A stretch of 64,000 nucleotides of DNA from Eledone cirrhosa (taxonomy: Eukaryota > Mollusca > Cephalopoda > Octopoda > Eledonidae), in the NCBI GenBank assembly GCA_964016885.1, contig OZ024742.1:365615877-365679876 (forward strand), read 5' to 3'. Positions 46,001 through 62,160 of this stretch are shown here, in pieces. The position numbers were made by a program, and so were the translations under genes. Numbering within the stretch: the stretch's first letter is position 1; each line of letters opens with the position of its first letter. The notes beneath the pieces were generated by a model. The model saw only the letters and a program-made list of their open reading frames with translations. It was not told the DNA's origin and searched no databases.

Positions 46001-49000
46001 GTCAGAAAACTATATTCCATATATTGTCAGAAAACTATATTCCATATATTGTCAGAAAACTATATTCCATATATTGATGTCTGAAAACTATATTCCATAT
46101 ATTGTCAGAAAACTATATTCCATATATTGTTGTCAGAAAACTATATTCCATATATTGTCAGAAAACTATATTCCATATATTGTCAGGAAACTATATTCCA
46201 TATATTGTCAGAAAACTATATTCCATATATTGTTGTCAGAAAACTATATTCCATATATTGTCAGAAAACTATATGCCATATATTGATATCTGAAAACTAT
46301 ATTCCATATATTGTCAGAAAACTATATTCCATATATTGTTGTCAGAAAACTATATTCCATATATTGTTGTCAGTAAACTATATTCCATATATTGTTGTCA
46401 GAAAACTATATTCCATATATTGTTGTCAGAAAACTATATTCCATATATTGTTGTCAGTAAACTATATTCCATATATTGTCAGAAAACTATATTCCATATA
46501 TTGTTGTCAGTAAACTATATTCCATATATTGTCAGAAAACTATATTCCATATATTGTTGTCAGTAAACTATATTCCATATACTGTCAGAAATCTATATTC
46601 CATATATTGTTGTCAGTAAACTATATTCCATATATTGTCAGAAAACTATTTTCCATATATTGTCAGAAAACTATATTCCATATATTGTCAGAAAACTATA
46701 TTCCATATATTGTTGTCAGAAAAATATATTCCATATGTTGTCAGAAAACTATATTCCATATATTGTTGTCAGTAAACTATATTCCATATATTGTTGTCAG
46801 AAAACTATATTCCATATATTGTTGTCAGAAAACTATATTCCATATATTGTCAGAAAACTGTATTCCATATAATGTTGTCAGAAAACTATATTCCATATAT
46901 TGTCAGACAACTATATTCCATATATTGTTGTCAGTAAACTATATTCCATATATTGTTGTCAGAAAGCTATATTCCATATATTGTTGTCAGAAAACTATAT
47001 TCCATATATTGTCAGAAAAATATATTCTATATATTGTCAGAAAACTATATTCCATATATTGTCAGAAAACTATATTCCATATATTGTTGTCAGTAAACTA
47101 TATTCCATATATTGTTGTCAGAAAACTATATTCCATATATTGTTGTCAGTAAACTATATTCCATATATTGTCAGAAAACTATATTCCATATATTGTTGTC
47201 AGTAAACTATATTCCATATATTGTTGTCAGAAAACTATATTCCATATATTGTTGTCAGAAAACTATATTCCATATATTGTCAGAAAACTGTATTCCATAT
47301 AATGTTGTCAGAAAACTATATTCCATATATTGTCAGACAACTATATTCCATATATTGTTGTCAGTAAACTATATTCCATATATTGTTGTCAGAAAACTAT
47401 ATTCCATATATTGTTGTCAGAAAACTATATTCCATATATTGTCAGAAAAATATATTCTATATATTGTCAGAAAACTATATTCCATATATTGTTGTCAGTA
47501 AACTATATTCCATATATTGTTGTCAGAAAACTATATTCCATATATTGTTGTCAGTAAACTATATTCCATATATTGTTGTCAGAAAACTATATTCCATATA
47601 TTGTCAGAAAACTGTATTCCATATAATGTTGTCAGAAAACTATATTACATATATTGTCAGAAAACTATATTCCATATATTGTTGTCAGTAAACTATATTC
47701 CATATATTGTTGTCAGAAAACTATATTCCATATATTGTTGTTAGAAAACTATATTCCATATATTATCAGAAAAATATATTCTATATATTGTCAGAAAACT
47801 ATATTCCATATATTGTCAGAAAACTATATTCCATATATTGTTGTCAGTAAACTATATTCCATATATTGTTGTCAGAAAACTATATTCCATATATTGTTGT
47901 CAGAAAACTATATTCCATATATTGTTGTCAGTAAACTATATTCCATATATTGTCAGAAAACTATATTCCACATATTGTTGTCAGTAAACTATATTCCATA
48001 TATTGTCAGAAAACTATATTCCATATATTGTTGTCAGAAAACTATATTTCGTATAGTGTCAGAAAACTATATTCCATATATTGTCAGAAAACTATATTCC
48101 ATATATTGTTATCAGAAAACTATATTCCATATATTGTCAGAAAACTATATTCCATATATTGTTGTCAGAAAACTATATTTCATATAGTGTCAGAAAACTA
48201 TATTCCATATATTGTCAGAAAACTATATTCCATATATTGTTGTCAGAAAACTATATTCCATATATTTTTGTCAGAAAACTATATTCCATATATTGTCAGA
48301 AAACTATATTCCATATATTGTCAGAAAACTATATTCCATATATTGTTGTCAGTAAACTATATTCCATATATTGTCAGAAAACTATATTCCATATATTGTT
48401 GTCAGAAAACTATATTCCATATATTGTCAGAAAACTATATTCCATATATTGTTGTCAGAAAACTATATTCCATATATTGTTGTCAGAAAAATATATTCCA
48501 TATATTGTTGTCAGAAAACTATATTCCATATATTGTCAGAAAACTATATTCCATATATTGTTGTCAGTAAACTATATTCCATATATTGTCAGAAAACTAT
48601 ATTCCATATATTGTTGTCAGAAAACTATATTCCATATATTGTCAGAAAACTATATTCCATATATTGTCAGAAAACTATATTCCATATATTGTTGTCAGAA
48701 AACTATATTCCATATATTGTCAGAAAACTATATTCCATATATTGTTGTCAGAAAACTATATTTCATATATTGTCAGAAAACTATATTCCATATATTGTCA
48801 GAAAACTATATTCCATATATTGTTGTCAGTAAACTATATTCCATATATTGTCAGAAAACTATATTCCATATATTGTTGTCAGAAAACTATATTCCATATA
48901 TTGTCAGAAAACTATATTCCATATATTGTTGTGAGAAAACTATATTCCATATATTGTCAGAAAACTATATTCCATATATTGTCAGGAAACTGTATTCCAT

Positions 49001-49097
49001 ATATTGTTGTCTGAAAACTATATTCCATATATTGTCAGACAAATATATTCCATATATTGTTGTCAGTAAACTATATTCCATATATTGTTGTCAGTAA
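34048..49097 (+). repeat. Older ~11.4-11.5-kb duplication within the satellite
   Basis: 34048-37700 corresponds to 45547-49097. The offset is 11,499, then 11,446, then 11,502, then 11,396 bp along its length. The changes (-53, +56, -106) equal one short-plus-long pair, two long monomers and two pairs, so differences arose by whole-monomer gain and loss. Confidence 0.8.
38446..43380 (+). repeat. 3,357-bp duplication within the satellite
   Basis: Landmarks at 38446/41803, 38758/42115, 38892/42249 and 39297/42654 give a 3,357-bp offset. It drops to 3,355 after a monomer in which AAACTATATTCC became AAACTGTTCC (42912 copy). That 2-bp-shorter form also occurs at about 33211 and 44713, but not at 39544. 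Confidence 0.8.
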
Positions 49098-52000
49098 ACT
49101 ATATTCCATATATTGTCAGAAAACTATATTCCATATATTGTTGTCAGAAAACTATATTCCATATATTGTCAGAAAACTATATTCCATATATTGTTGTCAG
49201 AAAACTATATTCCATATATTGTCAGAAAACTATATTCCATATATTGTTGTCAGAAAACTATATTCCATATATTGTTGTCAGAAAAGTATATTCCATATAT
49301 TGTTGTCAGTAAACTATATTCCATATATTGTTGTCAGTAAACTATATTCCATATATTGTCAGAAAACTTTATTCCATATATTGTTGTCAGAAAACTATAT
49401 GCCATATATTGTTGTCAGTAAACTATATTCCATATATTGTCAGAAAACTATATTCCATATATTGTTGTCAGAAAACTATATTCCATATATTGTCAGAAAA
49501 CTATATTCCATATATTGTTGTGAGAAAACTATATTCCATATATTGTCAGAAAACTATATTCCATATATTGTCAGGAAACTGTATTCCATATATTGTTGTC
49601 TGAAAACTATATTCCATATATTGTCAGACAACTATATTCCATATATTGTTGTCAGTAAACTATATTCCATATATTGTTGTCAGTAAACTATATTCCATAT
49701 ATTGTCAGAAAACTATATTCCATATATTGTTGTCAGAAAACTATATTCCATATATTGTCAGAAAACTATATTCCATATATTGTTGTCAGAAAACTATATT
49801 CCATATATTGTCAGAAAACTATATTCCATATATTGTTGTTAGAAAACTATATTCCATATATTGTTGTCAGAAAAGTATATTCCATATATTGTTGTCAGTA
49901 AACTATATTCCATATATTGTTGTCAGTAAACTATATTCCATATATTGTCAGAAAACTATATTCCATATATTGTTGTCAGAAAACTATATGCCATATATTG
50001 TTGTCAGTAAACTATATTCCATATATTGTCAGAAAACTATATTCCATATATTGTTGTCAGAAAACTATATTCCATATATTGTCAGAAAACTATATTCCAT
50101 ATATTGTTGTCAGAAAACTATATTCCATATATTGTTGTCAGAAAACTATATTCCATATATTGTTGTCAGTAAACTATATTCCATATATTGTCAGAAAACT
50201 ATATTCCATATATTGTTGTCAGAAAACTATATGCCATATATTGTCAGAAAACTATGTTCCATATATTGTCAGAAAAATATATTCCATATATTGTTATCAG
50301 AAAACTATATTCCATATATTGTCAGAAAACTATATTCCATATATTGTCAGAAAACTATATTCCATATATTGTCAGAAAACTATATTCCATATATTGTTAT
50401 CAGAAAACTATATTCCATATATTGTCAGAAAACTATATTCCATATATTGTTGTCAGAAAACTATATTTCATATAGTGTCAGAAAACTATATTCCATATAT
50501 TGTCAGAAAACTATATTCCATATATTGTTGTCAGAAAACTATATTCCATATATTGTTGTCAGAAAACTATATTCCATATATTGTCAGAAAACTATATTCC
50601 ATATATTGTTGTCAGTAAACTATATTCCATATATTGTCAGAAAACTATATTCCATATATTGTTGTCAGAAAACTATATTCCATATATTGTCAGAAAACTA
50701 TATTCCATATATTGTTGTCAGAAAACTATATTCCATATATTGTTGTCAGAAAAATATATTCCATATATTGTCAGAAAACTATATTCCATATATTGTTGTC
50801 AGAAAACTATATTCCATATATTGTCAGAAAACTATATTCCATATATTGTTGTCAGAAAACTATATTCCATATATTGTTGTCAGAAAACTATATTCCATAT
50901 ATTGTTGTCAGTAAACTATATTCCATATATTGTTGTCAGTAAACTATATTCCATATATTGTCAGAAAACTATATTCCATATATTGTTGTCAGAAAACTAT
51001 ATGCCATATATTGTTGTCAGTAAACTATATTCCATATATTGTCAGAAAACTATATTCCATATATTGTTGTCAGAAAACTATATTCCATATATTGTCAGAA
51101 AACTATATTCCATATATTGTTGTCAGAAAACTATATTCCATATATTGTCAGAAAACTATATTCCATATATTGTTGTCAGAAAACTATATTCCATATATTG
51201 TTGTCAGAAAACTATATTCCATATATTGTTGTCAGTAAACTATATTCCATATATTGTTGTCAGTAAACTATATTCCATATATTGTCAGAAAACTATATTC
51301 CATATATTGTTGTCAGAAAACTATATTCCATATATTGTCAGAAAACTATATTCCATATATTGTTGTCAGAAAACTATATTCCATATATTGTTGTCAGAAA
51401 ACTATATTCCATATATTGTTGTCAGTAAACTATATTCCATATATTGTCAGAAAACTATATTCCATATATTGTTGTCAGAAAACTATATTCCATATATTGT
51501 CAGAAAACTATATTCCATATATTGTCAGAAAAATATATTCCATATATTGTTATCAGAAAACTATATTCCATATATTGTCAGAAAACTATATTCCATATAT
51601 TGTCAGAAAACTATATTCCATATATTGTCAGAAAACTATATTCCATATATTGTTATCAGAAAACTATATTCCATATATTGTCAGAAAACTATATTCCATA
51701 TATTGTTGTCAGAAAACTATATTTCATATAGTGTCAGAAAACTATATTCCATATATTGTCAGAAAACTATATTCCATATATTGTTGTCAAAAAACTATAT
51801 TCCATATATTGTTGTCAGAAAACTATATTCCATATATTGTCAGAAAACTATTTTCCATATATTGTCAGAAAACTATATTCCATATATTGTCAGAAAACTA
51901 TATTCCATATATTGTTGTCAGAAAAATATATTCCATATGTTGTCAGAAAACTATATTCCATATATTGTTGTCAGTAAACTATATTCCATATATTGTTGTC

Positions 52001-55000
52001 AGAAAACTATATTCCATATATTGTTGTCAGAAAACTATATTCCATATATTGTCAGAAAACTGTATTCCATATAATGTTGTCAGAAAACTATATTCCATAT
52101 ATTGTCAGACAACTATATTCCATATATTGTTGTCAGTAAACTATATTCCATATATTGTTGTCAGAAAACTATATTCCATATATTGTTGTCAGAAAACTAT
52201 ATTCCATATATTGTCAGAAAAATATATTCTATATATTGTCAGAAAACTATATTCCATATATTGTCAGAAAACTATATTCCATATATTGTTGTCAGTAAAC
52301 TATATTCCATATATTGTTGTCAGAAAACTATATTCCATATATTGTTGTCAGTAAACTATATTCCATATATTGTCAGAAAACTATATTCCATATATTGTTG
52401 TCAGTAAACTATATTCCATATATTGTTGTCAGAAAACTATATTCCATATATTGTTGTCAGAAAACTATATTCCATATATTGTCAGAAAACTGTATTCCAT
52501 ATAATGTTGTCAGAAAACTATATTCCATATATTGTCAGACAACTATATTCCATATATTGTTGTCAGTAAACTATATTCCATATATTGTTGTCAGAAAACT
52601 ATATTCCATATATTGTTGTCAGAAAACTATATTCCATATATTGTCAGAAAAATATATTCTATATATTGTCAGAAAACTATATTCCATATATTGTTGTCAG
52701 TAAACTATATTCCATATATTGTTGTCAGAAAACTATATTCCATATATTGTTGTCAGTAAACTATATTCCATATATTGTTGTCAGAAAACTATATTCCATA
52801 TATTGTCAGAAAACTGTATTCCATATAATGTTGTCAGAAAACTATATTACATATATTGTCAGAAAACTATATTCCATATATTGTTGTCAGTAAACTATAT
52901 TCCATATATTGTTGTCAGAAAACTATATTCCATATATTGTTGTTAGAAAACTATATTCCATATATTATCAGAAAAATATATTCTATATATTGTCAGAAAA
53001 CTATATTCCATATATTGTCAGAAAACTATATTCCATATATTGTTGTCAGTAAACTATATTCCATATATTGTTGTCAGAAAACTATATTCCATATATTGTT
53101 GTCAGAAAACTATATTCCATATATTGTTGTCAGTAAACTATATTCCATATATTGTCAGAAAACTATATTCCACATATTGTTGTCAGTAAACTATATTCCA
53201 TATATTGTCAGAAAACTAAATTCCATATATTGTTGTCAGAAAACTATATTTCGTATAGTGTCAGAAAACTATATTCCATATATTGTCAGAAAACTATATT
53301 CCATATATTGTTGTCAGAAAACTATATTCCATATATTGTTGTCAGAAAACTATATTCCATATATTGTCAGAAAACTATATTCCATATATTGTCAGAAAAC
53401 TATATTCCATATATTGTTATCAGAAAACTATATTCCATATATTGTCAGAAAACTATATTCCATATATTGTTGTCAGAAAACTATATTTCATATAGTGTCA
53501 GAAAACTATATTCCATATATTGTCAGAAAACTATATTCCATATATTGTTGTCAGAAAACTATATTCCATATATTGTTGTCAGAAAACTATATTCCATAGA
53601 TTGTCAGAAAACTATATTCCATATATTGTCAGAAAACTATATTCCATATATTGTTGTCAGTAAACTATATTCCATATATTGTCAGAAAACTATTTTCCAT
53701 ATATTGTTGTCAGAAAACTATATTCCATATATTGTCAGAAAACTATATTCCATATATTGTTGTCAGAAAACTATATTCCATATATTGTTGTCAGAAAAAT
53801 ATATTCCATATATTGTTGTCAGAAAACTATATTCCATATATTGTCAGAAAACTATATTCCATATATTGTTGTCAGTAAACTATATTCCATATATTGTCAG
53901 AAAACTATATTCCATATATTGTTGTCAGAAAACTATATTCCATATATTGTCAGAAAACTATATTCCATATATTGTTGTGAGAAAACTATATTCCATATAT
54001 TGTCAGAAAACTATATTCCATATATTGTCAGGAAACTGTATTCCATATATTGTTGTCTGAAAACTATATTCCATATATTGTCAGACAACTATATTCCATA
54101 TATTGTTGTCAGTAAACTATATTCCATATATTGTTGTCAGTAAACTATATTCCATATATTGTCAGAAAACTATATTCCATATATTGTTGTCAGAAAACTA
54201 TATTCCATATATTGTCAGAAAACTATATTCCATATATTGTTGTCAGAAAACTATATTCCATATATTGTTGTCAGAAAACTATATTCCATATATTGTTGTC
54301 AGTAAACTATATTCCATATATTGTCAGAAAACTATATTCCATATATTGTTGTCAGAAAACTATATGCCATATATTGTCAGAAAACTATGTTCCATATATT
54401 GTCAGAAAAATATATTCCATATATTGTTATCAGAAAACTATATTCCATATATTGTCAGAAAACTATATTCCATATATTGTTGTCAGAAAACTATATTCCA
54501 TATATTGTCAGAAAACTATATTCCATATATTGTTGTCAGAAAACTATATTTCATATATTGTCAGAAAACTATATTCCATATATTGTCAGAAAACTATATT
54601 CCATATATTGTTGTCAGTAAACTATATTCCATATATTGTCAGAAAACTATATTCCATATATTGTTGTCAGAAAACTATATTCCATATATTGTCAGAAAAC
54701 TATATTCCATATATTGTTGTGAGAAAACTATATTCCATATATTGTCAGAAAACTATATTCCATATATTGTCAGGAAACTGTATTCCATATATTGTTGTCT
54801 GAAAACTATATTCCATATATTGTCAGACAAATATATTCCATATATTGTTGTCAGTAAACTATATTCCATATATTGTTGTCAGTAAACTATATTCCATATA
54901 TTGTCAGAAAACTATATTCCATATATTGTTGTCAGAAAACTATATTCCATATATTGTCAGAAAACTATATTCCATATATTGTTGTCAGAAAACTATATTC

Positions 55001-58000
55001 CATATATTGTCAGAAAACTATATTCCATATATTGTTGTCAGAAAACTATATTCCATATATTGTTGTCAGAAAAGTATATTCCATATATTGTTGTCAGTAA
55101 ACTATATTCCATATATTGTTGTCAGTAAACTATATTCCATATATTGTCAGAAAACTTTATTCCATATATTGTTGTCAGAAAACTATATGCCATATATTGT
55201 TGTCAGTAAACTATATTCCATATATTGTCAGAAAACTATATTCCATATATTGTTGTCAGAAAACTATATTCCATATATTGTCAGAAAACTATATTCCATA
55301 TATTGTTGTGAGAAAACTATATTCCATATATTGTCAGAAAACTATATTCCATATATTGTCAGGAAACTGTATTCCATATATTGTTGTCTGAAAACTATAT
55401 TCCATATATTGTCAGACAACTATATTCCATATATTGTTGTCAGTAAACTATATTCCATATATTGTTGTCAGTAAACTATATTCCATATATTGTCAGAAAA
55501 CTATATTCCATATATTGTTGTCAGAAAACTATATTCCATATATTGTCAGAAAACTATATTCCATATATTGTTGTCAGAAAACTATATTCCATATATTGTC
55601 AGAAAACTATATTCCATATATTGTTGTTAGAAAACTATATTCCATATATTGTTGTCAGAAAAGTATATTCCATATATTGTTGTCAGTAAACTATATTCCA
55701 TATATTGTTGTCAGTAAACTATATTCCATATATTGTCAGAAAACTATATTCCATATATTGTTGTCAGAAAACTATATGCCATATATTGTTGTCAGTAAAC
55801 TATATTCCATATATTGTCAGAAAACTATATTCCATATATTGTTGTCAGAAAACTATATTCCATATATTGTCAGAAAACTATATTCCATATATTGTTGTCA
55901 GAAAACTATATTCCATATATTGTTGTCAGAAAACTATATTCCATATATTGTTGTCAGTAAACTATATTCCATATATTGTCAGAAAACTATATTCCATATA
56001 TTGTTGTCAGAAAACTATATGCCATATATTGTCAGAAAACTATGTTCCATATATTGTCAGAAAAATATATTCCATATATTGTTATCAGAAAACTATATTC
56101 CATATATTGTCAGAAAACTATATTCCATATATTGTCAGAAAACTATATTCCATATATTGTCAGAAAACTATATTCCATATATTGTTATCAGAAAACTATA
56201 TTCCATATATTGTCAGAAAACTATATTCCATATATTGTTGTCAGAAAACTATATTTCATATAGTGTCAGAAAACTATATTCCATATATTGTCAGAAAACT
56301 ATATTCCATATATTGTTGTCAGAAAACTATATTCCATATATTGTTGTCAGAAAACTATATTCCATATATTGTCAGAAAACTATATTCCATATATTGTTGT
56401 CAGTAAACTATATTCCATATATTGTCAGAAAACTATATTCCATATATTGTTGTCAGAAAACTATATTCCATATATTGTCAGAAAACTATATTCCATATAT
56501 TGTTGTCAGAAAACTATATTCCATATATTGTTGTCAGAAAAATATATTCCATATATTGTCAGAAAACTATATTCCATATATTGTTGTCAGAAAACTATAT
56601 TCCATATATTGTCAGAAAACTATATTCCATATATTGTTGTCAGAAAACTATATTCCATATATTGTTGTCAGAAAACTATATTCCATATATTGTTGTCAGT
56701 AAACTATATTCCATATATTGTTGTCAGTAAACTATATTCCATATATTGTCAGAAAACTATATTCCATATATTGTTGTCAGAAAACTATATGCCATATATT
56801 GTTGTCAGTAAACTATATTCCATATATTGTCAGAAAACTATATTCCATATATTGTTGTCAGAAAACTATATTCCATATATTGTCAGAAAACTATATTCCA
56901 TATATTGTTGTCAGAAAACTATATTCCATATATTGTCAGAAAACTATATTCCATATATTGTTGTCAGAAAACTATATTCCATATATTGTTGTCAGAAAAC
57001 TATATTCCATATATTGTTGTCAGTAAACTATATTCCATATATTGTTGTCAGTAAACTATATTCCATATATTGTCAGAAAACTATATTCCATATATTGTTG
57101 TCAGAAAACTATATTCCATATATTGTCAGAAAACTATATTCCATATATTGTTGTCAGAAAACTATATTCCATATATTGTTGTCAGAAAACTATATTCCAT
57201 ATATTGTTGTCAGTAAACTATATTCCATATATTGTCAGAAAACTATATTCCATATATTGTTGTCAGAAAACTATATTCCATATATTGTCAGAAAACTATA
57301 TTCCATATATTGTCAGAAAAATATATTCCATATATTGTTATCAGAAAACTATATTCCATATATTGTCAGAAAACTATATTCCATATATTGTCAGAAAACT
57401 ATATTCCATATATTGTCAGAAAACTATATTCCATATATTGTTATCAGAAAACTATATTCCATATATTGTCAGAAAACTATATTCCATATATTGTTGTCAG
57501 AAAACTATATTTCATATAGTGTCAGAAAACTATATTCCATATATTGTCAGAAAACTATATTCCATATATTGTTGTCAAAAAACTATATTCCATATATTGT
57601 TGTCAGAAAACTATATTCCATATATTGTCAGAAAACTATTTTCCATATATTGTCAGAAAACTATATTCCATATATTGTCAGAAAACTATATTCCATATAT
57701 TGTTGTCAGAAAAATATATTCCATATGTTGTCAGAAAACTATATTCCATATATTGTTGTCAGTAAACTATATTCCATATATTGTTGTCAGAAAACTATAT
57801 TCCATATATTGTTGTCAGAAAACTATATTCCATATATTGTCAGAAAACTGTATTCCATATAATGTTGTCAGAAAACTATATTCCATATATTGTCAGACAA
57901 CTATATTCCATATATTGTTGTCAGTAAACTATATTCCATATATTGTTGTCAGAAAACTATATTCCATATATTGTTGTCAGAAAACTATATTCCATATATT

Positions 58001-59670
58001 GTCAGAAAAATATATTCTATATATTGTCAGAAAACTATATTCCATATATTGTCAGAAAACTATATTCCATATATTGTTGTCAGTAAACTATATTCCATAT
58101 ATTGTTGTCAGAAAACTATATTCCATATATTGTTGTCAGTAAACTATATTCCATATATTGTCAGAAAACTATATTCCATATATTGTTGTCAGTAAACTAT
58201 ATTCCATATATTGTTGTCAGAAAACTATATTCCATATATTGTTGTCAGAAAACTATATTCCATATATTGTCAGAAAACTGTATTCCATATAATGTTGTCA
58301 GAAAACTATATTCCATATATTGTCAGACAACTATATTCCATATATTGTTGTCAGTAAACTATATTCCATATATTGTTGTCAGAAAAGTATATTCCATATA
58401 TTGTTGTCAGAAAACTATATTCCATATATTGTCAGAAAAATATATTCTATATATTGTCAGAAAACTATATTCCATATATTGTTGTCAGTAAACTATATTC
58501 CATATATTGTTGTCAGAAAACTATATTCCATATATTGTTGTCAGTAAACTATATTCCATATATTGTTGTCAGAAAACTATATTCCATATATTGTCAGAAA
58601 ACTGTATTCCATATAATGTTGTCAGAAAACTATATTACATATATTGTCAGAAAACTATATTCCATATATTGTTGTCAGTAAACTATATTCCATATATTGT
58701 TGTCAGAAAACTATATTCCATATATTGTTGTTAGAAAACTATATTCCATATATTATCAGAAAAATATATTCTATATATTGTCAGAAAACTATATTCCATA
58801 TATTGTCAGAAAACTATATTCCATATATTGTTGTCAGTAAACTATATTCCATATATTGTTGTCAGAAAACTATATTCCATATATTGTTGTCAGAAAACTA
58901 TATTCCATATATTGTTGTCAGTAAACTATATTCCATATATTGTCAGAAAACTATATTCCACATATTGTTGTCAGTAAACTATATTCCATATATTGTCAGA
59001 AAACTATATTCCATATATTGTTGTCAGAAAACTATATTTCGTATAGTGTCAGAAAACTATATTCCATATATTGTCAGAAAACTATATTCCATATATTGTT
59101 GTCAGAAAACTATATTCCATATATTGTTGTCAGAAAACTATATTCCATATATTGTCAGAAAACTATATTCCATATATTGTCAGAAAACTATATTCCATAT
59201 ATTGTTATCAGAAAACTATATTCCATATATTGTCAGAAAACTATATTCCATATATTGTTGTCAGAAAACTATATTTCATATAGTGTCAGAAAACTATATT
59301 CCATATATTGTCAGAAAACTATATTCCATATATTGTTGTCAGAAAACTATATTCCATATATTGTTGTCAGAAAACTATATTCCATAGATTGTCAGAAAAC
59401 TATATTCCATATATTGTCAGAAAACTATATTCCATATATTGTTGTCAGTAAACTATATTCCATATATTGTCAGAAAACTATTTTCCATATATTGTTGTCA
59501 GAAAACTATATTCCATATATTGTCAGAAAACTATATTCCATATATTGTTGTCAGAAAACTATATTCCATATATTGTTGTCAGAAAAATATATTCCATATA
59601 TTGTTGTCAGAAAACTATATTCCATATATTGTCAGAAAACTATATTCCATATATTGTTGTCAGTAAACTA
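49057..59670 (+). repeat. Tandem 5,788-bp higher-order duplication within the satellite
   Basis: Variant monomer order from about 49057 to at least 53880 is repeated with a constant offset of 5,788 bp (landmark monomers at 49057/54845, 49646/55434, 50500/56288, 51254/57042, 52102/57890, 52856/58644, 53651/59439). The constant offset over about 4.8 kb means almost no indels since duplication, so it is recent. I estimated this by eye from landmark variants, not by alignment. Confidence 0.85.
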
Positions 59671-62160
59671 TATTCCATATATTGTCAGAAAACTATATTC
59701 CATATATTGTTGTCAGAAAACTATATTCCATATATTGTCAGAAAACTATATTCCATATATTGTCAGAAAACTATATTCCATATATTGTTGTCAGAAAACT
59801 ATATTCCATATATTGTCAGAAAACTATATTCCATATATTGTTGTCAGAAAACTATATTTCATATATTGTCAGAAAACTATATTCCATATATTGTCAGAAA
59901 ACTATATTCCATATATTGTTGTCAGTAAACTATATTCCATATATTGTCAGAAAACTATATTCCATATATTGTTGTCAGAAAACTATATTCCATATATTGT
60001 CAGAAAACTATATTCCATATATTGTTGTGAGAAAACTATATTCCATATATTGTCAGAAAACTATATTCCATATATTGTCAGGAAACTGTATTCCATATAT
60101 TGTTGTCTGAAAACTATATTCCATATATTGTCAGACAACTATATTCCATATATTGTTGTCAGTAAACTATATTCCATATATTGTTGTCAGTAAACTATAT
60201 TCCATATATTGTCAGAAAACTATATTCCATATATTGTTGTCAGAAAACTATATTCCATATATTGTCAGAAAACTATATTCCATATATTGTTGTCAGAAAA
60301 CTATATTCCATATATTGTTGTCAGAAAACTATATTCCATATATTGTTGTCAGTAAACTATATTCCATATATTGTCAGAAAACTATATTCCATATATTGTT
60401 GTCAGAAAACTATATGCCATATATTGTCAGAAAACTATGTTCCATATATTGTCAGAAAAATATATTCCATATATTGTTATCAGAAAACTATATTCCATAT
60501 ATTGTCAGAAAACTATATTCCATATATTGTCAGAAAACTATATTCCATATATTGTCAGAAAACTATATTCCATATATTGTTATCAGAAAACTATATTCCA
60601 TATATTGTCAGAAAACTATATTCCATATATTGTTGTCAGAAAACTATATTTCATATAGTGTCAGAAAACTATATTCCATATATTGTCAGAAAACTATATT
60701 CCATATATTGTTGTCAGAAAACTATATTCCATATATTGTTGTCAGAAAACTATATTCCATATATTGTCAGAAAACTATATTCCATATATTGTTGTCAGTA
60801 AACTATATTCCATATATTGTCAGAAAACTATATTCCATATATTGTTGTCAGAAAACTATATTCCATATATTGTCAGAAAACTATATTCCATATATTGTTG
60901 TCAGAAAACTATATTCCATATATTGTTGTCAGAAAAATATATTCCATATATTGTCAGAAAACTATATTCCATATATTGTTGTCAGAAAACTATATTCCAT
61001 ATATTGTCAGAAAACTATATTCCATATATTGTTGTCAGAAAACTATATTCCATATATTGTTGTCAGAAAACTATATTCCATATATTGTTGTCAGTAAACT
61101 ATATTCCATATATTGTTGTCAGTAAACTATATTCCATATATTGTCAGAAAACTATATTCCATATATTGTTGTCAGAAAACTATATGCCATATATTGTTGT
61201 CAGTAAACTATATTCCATATATTGTCAGAAAACTATATTCCATATATTGTTGTCAGAAAACTATATTCCATATATTGTCAGAAAACTATATTCCATATAT
61301 TGTTGTCAGAAAACTATATTCCATATATTGTCAGAAAACTATATTCCATATATTGTTGTCAGAAAACTATATTCCATATATTGTTGTCAGAAAACTATAT
61401 TCCATATATTGTTGTCAGTAAACTATATTCCATATATTGTTGTCAGTAAACTATATTCCATATATTGTCAGAAAACTATATTCCATATATTGTTGTCAGA
61501 AAACTATATTCCATATATTGTCAGAAAACTATATTCCATATATTGTTGTCAGAAAACTATATTCCATATATTGTTGTCAGAAAACTATATTCCATATATT
61601 GTTGTCAGTAAACTATATTCCATATATTGTCAGAAAACTATATTCCATATATTGTTGTCAGAAAACTATATTCCATATATTGTCAGAAAACTATATTCCA
61701 TATATTGTCAGAAAAATATATTCCATATATTGTTATCAGAAAACTATATTCCATATATTGTCAGAAAACTATATTCCATATATTGTCAGAAAACTATATT
61801 CCATATATTGTCAGAAAACTATATTCCATATATTGTTATCAGAAAACTATATTCCATATATTGTCAGAAAACTATATTCCATATATTGTTGTCAGAAAAC
61901 TATATTTCATATAGTGTCAGAAAACTCTATTCCATATATTGTCAGAAAACTATATTCCATATATTGTTGTCAAAAAACTATATTCCATATATTGTTGTCA
62001 GAAAACTATATTCCATATATTGTCAGAAAACTATTTTCCATATATTGTCAGAAAACTATATTCCATATATTGTCAGAAAACTATATTCCATATATTGTTG
62101 TCAGAAAAATATATTCCATATATTGTCAGACAACTATATTCCATATATTGTTGTCAGTAA
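56288..62160 (+). repeat. 4,395-bp duplication within the satellite
   Basis: Landmarks 56288/60683, 56422/60817, 56718/61113, 57042/61437 and 57544/61939 share a 4,395-bp offset. It overlaps the 5,788-bp duplication, so the block from about 50.5 kb exists in three successive versions. Confidence 0.8.
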
